Of a DNA stretch of 64,000 nt, positions 58,282 to 64,000 are shown one piece after another. The stretch lies in contig OZ024795.1 in NCBI GenBank assembly GCA_964017045.1, positions 52,367,350 to 52,431,349 on the forward strand. The letters run 5' to 3'. The translations under genes were made by a program, and so were the position numbers. Under the pieces are notes generated by a model, which saw nothing but the letters and a program-made list of their open reading frames with translations, did not search any database and had not been told where the DNA came from. Position 1 is the stretch's first letter. Each line of letters begins with the position of its first letter. The stretch comes from Omphiscola glabra. Taxonomy: Eukaryota; Mollusca; Gastropoda; Lymnaeidae.

Positions 58282-59560
58282 CGTCACTTAATAACATTTC
58301 TGTGGCTATATTTTCATGACGACCGACCCACATTTCTATGGCTTTATCTTCATGACGGCTGACCCACATTTCTATGGCTCTATTTTCATGACAGGTGACC
58401 CACATTTCTATGGCTATATTTTCATGACGGCTGACCCACATTTCTATGGCTATATTTTCATGACGACTGACCCACATTTCTATGGCTATATTTTCATGAC
58501 GGCTGACCCACATTTCTATGGCTATATTTTCATGACGACTGACCCACATTTCTATGGCTATATTTTCATGACGTCTGACCCTTATTTCTATGGCTTTATT
58601 TTCATGACGACTGACCCACATTTCTATGGCTATATTTTCATAATGGCTGACCCACATTTCTATGGCTACATTTTCATGACGACTGACCCACATTTCTATG
58701 GCTTTATTTTCATGACGGCTTACCCACATTTCTATGGCTATATTTTCATGACGGCTGACCCACATTTCTATGGCTATATTTTCATGACGGCTGAACCACA
58801 TTTCTATGGCTATATTTTCATGACGACTGACCCACATTTCTATGGCTATATTTTCATGACGACTGACCCACATTTCTATGGCTATATTTTCATGACGACT
58901 GACCCACATTTCTATGGCTATATTTTCATGACGACTGACCCACATTTCTATGGCTATATTTTCATGACGACTGACCCACATTTCTATGGCTTTATTTTCA
59001 TGACGTCTGACCCTTATTTCTATGGCTATATTTTCATGACGGCTGACCCACATTTCTATGGCTATATTTTCATGACGGCTGACCCACATTTCTATGGCTC
59101 TATTTTCATGACGACTGAGCCACATTTCTATGGCTTTATTTTCATGACGTCTGACCCATATTTCTATGGCTCTAAATTCATGACGGCTGACCCACATTTC
59201 TATGGCTTTATTTTCATGACGGCCGACCCACATTTCTATGGCTATATTTTCATGACGGCTGACCCACATTTCTATGGCTCTATTTTCATGACGGCTGACC
59301 CACATTTCTATGGCTCTATTTTCATGACGGCTGACCCACGTTTCTGTGGCTCTATTTTCATGGCGGCTGACCCACATTTCTATATCTATATATTTTAATG
59401 ACGGCTGACCCACATTTCTATGGCTCTATTTTCATGACGGCTGACCCACATTTCTATGGCTCTATTTTCATGACGGCTGACCCACGTTTCTGTGGCTCTA
59501 TTTTCATGGCGGCTGACCCACATTTCTATATCTATATATTTTCATGACGGCTGACCCACA
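58282..59560. repeat. 36-bp tandem repeat, ~35 copies
   Basis: Unit tgacccacatttctatggct atattttcatgacggc. A multiple of three, open on both strands (400 codons minus, 360 codons plus). The last four units form a 146-bp block (59255-59400) duplicated almost exactly at 59401-59546. Confidence 0.98.
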
Positions 59561-59574
59561 TGCTAGAGTCTTTG

Positions 59575-60003
59575 TAGTGCTGGTCTGTGTCGTTTTGGTC
59601 TATGTCGTGCTAGAGTCTGTGTCGTGCTAGAGTCTGTGTCGTGCTAGAGTCTGTCGTGCTAGAGTATGTATCGTGCTAGAGTATGTGTCGTGCTAGAGTA
59701 TGTGTCGTGCTAGAGTCTGTGTCGTGCTAGAGTCTGTGTCGTGCTGGTCTGTGTCGTGCTGCTCTGTGTCGTGCTATAGTCTGTGTCTCGCTAGAGTCTT
59801 TGTCATGCTACAGTCTGTGTCGTGCTAGAGTCTGTGTCGTGCTAGTCTGTGTCGTTGCTAGAGTCTGTGTCGTGCTAGTCTGTGTCGTTCTAGAGTCTGT
59901 GTTGTTGCTAGTCTGTGTCGTTCTAGAGTCTGTGTCGTCCTAGAGTCTGTATCGTGTTAGCCTGTGTCTTGCTGCTCTGTGTAGTGCTAGTCTGTGTCGT
60001 GCA
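59575..60003. repeat. ~17-bp tandem repeat
   Basis: Unit gtgtcgtgctagagtct, about 25 imperfect copies. Confidence 0.93.
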
Positions 60004-60109
60004 TGTTTACAATCTACTCGACATTTTCCAAATATCTTTGAATTTAATGCAAGAAAAAATTGCCCCTTCCCTCCCCCACCATCGGTACGCACTCAGCAAC
60101 TTGACGACA

Positions 60110-60905
60110 CACACACACGCATATCACCACTCACTCACACCCATATCACCACTCACTCACACCCATATCACCACTGACTCACACCCATATCACCACTCAC
60201 TCACACCCATATCACCACTCACTCACATCCATATAAGCAGACTCTCACACTCTATATCAGCACACACTCTCACCACACACTCTCACCACACACTCTCACC
60301 ACACACTCTCACCACACACTCTCACCACACACTCTCACCACACACTCTCACCACACACTCTCACCACACACTCTCACCACACACTCTCACCACACACTCT
60401 CACCACACACTCTCACCACACACTCTCACCACACACTCTCACCACACACTCTCACCACACACTCTCACCACACACTCTCACCACACACTCTCACCACACA
60501 CTCTCACCACACACTCTCACCACACACTCTCACCACACACTCTCACCACACACTCTCACCACACACTCTCACCACACACTCTCACCACACACTCTCACCA
60601 CACACTCTCACCACACACTCTCACCACACACTCTCACCACACACTCTCACCACACACTCTCACCACACACTCTCACCACACACTCTCACCACACACTCTC
60701 ACCACACACTCTCACCACACACTCTCACCACACACTCTCACCACACACTCTCACCACACACTCTCACCACACACTCTCACCACACACTCTCACCACACAC
60801 TCTCACCACACACTCTCACCACACACTCTCACCACACACTCTCACCACACACTCTCACCACACACTCTCACCACACACTCTCACCACACACTCTCACCAC
60901 ACACA
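60110..60905. repeat. 13-bp minisatellite, ~50 near-perfect copies, preceded by a short 20-bp array
   Basis: catatcaccactcactcaca units at 60119-60235, then cacacactctcac repeated from ~60261 to ~60905 with hardly any difference between copies. Ends in (CA)n. Confidence 0.98.
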
Positions 60906-61334
60906 CACACACTGAATGTACGAGAAAACCCAATTAAAAATCTTACTATTTATTTAATCCCCGTTGCAAACACCGAAAGCCATCTATCCCCCCCCCCCCC
61001 CCCCGCCCCGTCAGCCATTTTTTTCACCGTCTGCAAGCATTCCGCGAGTCCCAATATTTAATATGCTGTCTTTGATCCCAACACTCAAGAACGGGTGAGG
61101 GGGCGGCATGTACACAGACTTAATAAAGCAGCCAATTATAGTGTATCGACAGTCATGTTTATACTCCGGGTAATATGAGGGTAAATCTTGGACAATCTCT
61201 CGATGTGACGCGGAGTCTTCCATTCAGATCGCTGCAACGTGATTCAAAGATCGTTCAGAAGTTTGGGAACATGTTTGTTTGTTTAAGGGAAAGTGTGATT
61301 GCCTCGTAGCCCCCCCCCCCCCCCCCCCACATGA

Positions 61335-61830
61335 TATAGATACTATAGTCAGCACCAAAACATGATATAGATACTACAGTCTCATAAACCCCAAACATGA
61401 TATAGATACTACAGTCCCATAACCCCCAAACATAATATAAATCCTATAATCCCATAACCCCCAAACATGATAAGATACTACAGTCCCATAACCCCCAAAC
61501 ATGATATAAATCCTATAGTCCCATAACCCCCAAACATGATATAGATCATATAGTCCCATAACCCCCCCCCCCCCCCCAAACATGATATAGATCCTATAGT
61601 CCCATAACCTTCAAACATGATATAGATCCTATAGTCCCATAACCCCCAAACATGATATAGATCTTATAGTCTCATAACCCCCAAACATGATATAGACACT
61701 ATAGTCCCATAACCCCCAAACATGATATAGATCTTATAGTCTCATAACCCCCAAACATGATATAGACACTATAGTCTCATAACCCCGAAACATGATATAG
61801 GCACTATAGTCTCATAACCCCCAAACATTT
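61335..61830. repeat. ~34-bp tandem repeat, ~14 copies
   Basis: Unit ataacccccaaacatgatat agatcctatagtcc; one copy carries an expanded C-run (61561-61577). Confidence 0.95.
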
Positions 61831-61904
61831 TATAGATACCGATTGATATAGATTATTCTAGGTACAAGTACATTGACTTATTATTATTATTATTAGTTGT
61901 CTTA

Positions 61905-62660
61905 TTAGATGCATGCATGCATGTAAACATTTATGCTTTTATGTAGGTATAGATGCATGCATGTATGTAAACATTTATGCTTTTATGTAGGTATGCATGC
62001 ATGCATGTATACATTTATGCTTTTATGTAGGTATGGATGCATGTATGTATGTATACATTTATGCTTTTATGTAGGTATAGATGCATGTATGTATACATTT
62101 ATGCTTTTATGTAGGTATAGATGCATGTATGTATACATTTATGCTTTTATGTAGGTATAGATGCATGTATGTATACATTTATGCTTTTATGTAGGTATGG
62201 ATGCATGTATGTATACATTTATGCTTTTATGTAGGTATAGATGCATGCATGTATGTATACATTTATGCTTTTATGTAGGTATAGATGCATGCATGTATGT
62301 ATACATTTATGCTTTTATGTAGGTATAGATGCATGTATGTATACATTTATGCTTTTATGTAGGTATAGATGCATGTATGTATACATTTATGCTTTTATGT
62401 AGGTATAGATGCATGTATGTATGTATACATTTATGCTTTTATGTAGGTATAGATGCATGTATGTATAAATTTATGCTTTTATGTAGGTATAGATGCATGT
62501 ATGTATGTATACATTTATGCTTTTATGTAGGTATAGATGCATGTATGTATGTATACATTTATGCTTTTATGTAGGTATAGATGCATGTATGTATGTATAC
62601 ATTTATGCTTTTATGTAGGTATGGATGCATGTATGCATGTATACATTTATGCTTTTATGT
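61905..62660. repeat. ~38-42-bp tandem repeat, ~18 copies
   Basis: Unit atgcatgtatgtatacattt atgcttttatgtaggtatag, varying in the number of (ATGT) steps, so a microsatellite is embedded in each unit. Confidence 0.96.
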
Positions 62661-62724
62661 AGGGCGCGAAATAAAAATCCCGCCAATTGCGCCATTGAGA
62701 TTCTTAAAAATTACCGCCCAAAAC

Positions 62725-62878
62725 AACACTTTCCCAAGGGGTCGCATCGGACCATCGAAAAATACTTACACCTTACAGTTATGAATTAGAATCGAAAATA
62801 ATTTTGTGGTTGGGGGTCGCCACAACATGAGGAACTATAAGCAAGGGTCGCGGCATTAAAAAAGGTTGAGAACCACTG
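62725..62878 (+). mobile_element. SPIN-like hAT MITE, copy 5 (5'-truncated)
   Basis: Lacks the left terminus; retains aaggggtcgcatcggaccat, ggggtcgccacaacatgagg, gggtcgcggcatta and the right end ggttgagaaccactg. Confidence 0.75.
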
Positions 62879-63387
62879 GTTTAGTGTGTAACTTTTCTTT
62901 GGTTTTACGGATGTAGTCTCAATTTAAATATGTGATTATTCTTCAATGTAAAAGGGGATGGTGTATTAGAATAACTCTATTTCAGGGGGGGGGGGGGTAC
63001 TCATTGGGTGGTTAGCACTAATGAGTATTGTTATAAAGTGCGTGTCTGGAATCCATGTTTTGTTAAGTGACTTAAGTTGAAGCCCACGCATTTGGGCCGC
63101 CATTGTTTTGCGCGGGTATAACTTGTGACAAAATAAAAATACGCTTCATTCCTCAATATATAGACATTATATAAGACTCAATAATATATAATATAGACCT
63201 AATATAATGTAAGACTCAATAATGTAGAGGGGTTACAAACAATAGAGACAAATGAAAGTTGTGCATGATCTGAATGGTAAGACAAAATATCAATGAAAAT
63301 TGAAGGTGGGGGAAACAAGTCTCCATAACAAGTCAGACAATTAGAGGGGGGTGGGGCTCTAGTCTCCTGTCCATCAAACTTACTCAC
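62879..63387. other. Intron sequence next to the BMP3-like donor
   Basis: AT-rich, with a G-run at 62985-62997. The first ~50 bp of the intron after the GTGAGT donor stay open in the coding frame but lack similarity to the family. Confidence 0.5.
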
Positions 63388-64000
63388 CTTCGTTAAAGGA
63401 AACGGACACTCCCCTGCACAGTAATGCGCCTCGAATGACGGGGGCTGAATAATCCAGTCCCCCCACCCGATGTCCGCGAAGTCCACCACCAACAACCGTC
63501 TGCCACAAGTTTTGCTGCTCTGGACCTGCTGGTCCACCAGCTTCTCCTGGAGGTGATCCCAGTCTTTTGGGAACCTCAGTTTCTTACCCTGCCGCTCCAG
63601 CATCTGTCGGTATTTCCTCCTCGCTTTCCTCCTGGCTTTCCGCCTCCGATTCTTCTTCTGCAGGAAGTGTTTCGGGTAAGGGATCAGCTTGGATTCCCCC
63701 GGAAACGGGATGAGCCCAGACTTCTTGGGCTTGGGGCGATAATCCGGTCTGGCCTTGAGGATCCCCGGATGTGTTTTGGGGATGTCAATGGGGTGGCTGA
63801 TGACGTTGAAGTCGACGGGGTCCTCGGGGATCTCGTTGGTGTAAATGGACCGCTTCACCCTCGTCTCACCGGCCTCCAGCACGGCGAGTTCGTCCGAGCC
63901 GGCCGATGGTGTCCCGCCGTCAAACCCGTAAAGCAATTTTGCGTTGTGGGATTGGGCGTCCCCTCCGGTAGCCCCGGGTCTTCTTTCGTGGTGGTTAACG
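63388..64000 (-). CDS. BMP3/GDF10-like TGF-beta ligand, penultimate coding exon (partial at window edge)
   Basis: Open from the window edge to the donor AAG|gtgagt at 63387/63388, 204 codons. The upper ~110 residues are prodomain or linker. Basic cleavage candidates are RVKR at 63850-63861 (furin type) and a long Arg/Lys cluster at 63607-63648, where vertebrate BMP3 also has a KKARRK-like stretch just before the mature ligand. The mature domain then begins [20 protein letters not shown] and continues [17 protein letters not shown], the first three knot cysteines with the DFADIGW signature of BMP3/GDF10. Joining in phase to 40613-40804 gives a complete cystine-knot domain. Signal peptide and most of the prodomain are beyond the window. 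Upstream of 63937 the frame stays open, so no start codon is assigned. Base composition is clearly more GC-rich than the intron. Confidence 0.95.

Larger units (their letters stand above)
40805..63387 (-). other. 22.6-kb intron within the BMP3-like mature domain
   Basis: Bounded by a GTGAGT donor (rc at 63382-63387) and a CCATCCCCAG acceptor (rc at 40805-40814). Almost all of it consists of the minisatellites, MITEs and low-complexity tracts listed individually; no nested gene was recognised. Confidence 0.85.

Noticed and set aside
58211..59413. Long open frames on both strands through the 36-bp array (400 and 360 codons)
   Set aside because: They are explained entirely by a stop-free unit of 36 bp. 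Both strands are open, there are no splice or promoter signals, and the array lies within a BMP3-like intron.
59954..60937. 327-codon frame rich in Thr, His, Ser and Leu
   Set aside because: Produced by the 13-bp minisatellite, which reads open in every forward frame.

Overview
This is a eukaryotic, intron-rich, repeat-heavy window, most likely from a mollusc and probably a gastropod. That is inference from three things: (i) a CPSF30/CPSF4 gene with two C-terminal zinc knuckles, as in invertebrates; (ii) a BMP3/GDF10-type TGF-beta ligand; (iii) many hAT-type MITEs, including copies that resemble the SPIN family, together with non-LTR retrotransposons of a type common in molluscs. No prokaryotic operon, tRNA, rRNA or CRISPR array was recognised.

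There are three protein-coding genes. CPSF4 (+, six exons from 911 to 5245, first exon(s) outside the window) encodes the five-zinc-finger subunit of the cleavage/polyadenylation factor. An isoprenylcysteine-methylesterase-like alpha/beta hydrolase (+, eight coding exons, 11439-21414, 531 residues) follows on the same strand. A BMP3/GDF10-like gene lies on the minus strand at the far right: its last two coding exons are at 63388-64000 (open to the window edge) and 40613-40804, separated by a 22.6 kb intron. The hydrolase and BMP3-like genes therefore converge on the interval 21.4-40.6 kb.

The rest is mobile and repetitive DNA. Intron 5 of the hydrolase holds a nested pair: a 3.2 kb antisense endonuclease/reverse-transcriptase retrotransposon (15167-18345, perfect 12-bp target duplication) inside an older element of about 0.9 kb whose two ends carry inverted GGAAAAAAAGTCACA minisatellites. 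A second copy of that older element is at 47393-48407. Two 3' retrotransposon relics lie at 26032-26577 (-) and 30340-31190 (+). hAT-like MITEs with 8-bp target duplications are scattered across the window; two are nested 20 bp beyond the BMP3-like stop codon.

From about 19.8 kb onward the window is a succession of minisatellites, with units of about 13 to 91 bp and 2 to 55 copies. They are densest in the BMP3-like intron (arrays with 24, 19, 43, 35, 36, 13, 34 and 40 bp units). Several have a higher-order structure. Units whose length is a multiple of three, and the 19- and 13-bp units, create long open frames on one or both strands; these are treated here as artefacts of repetition.
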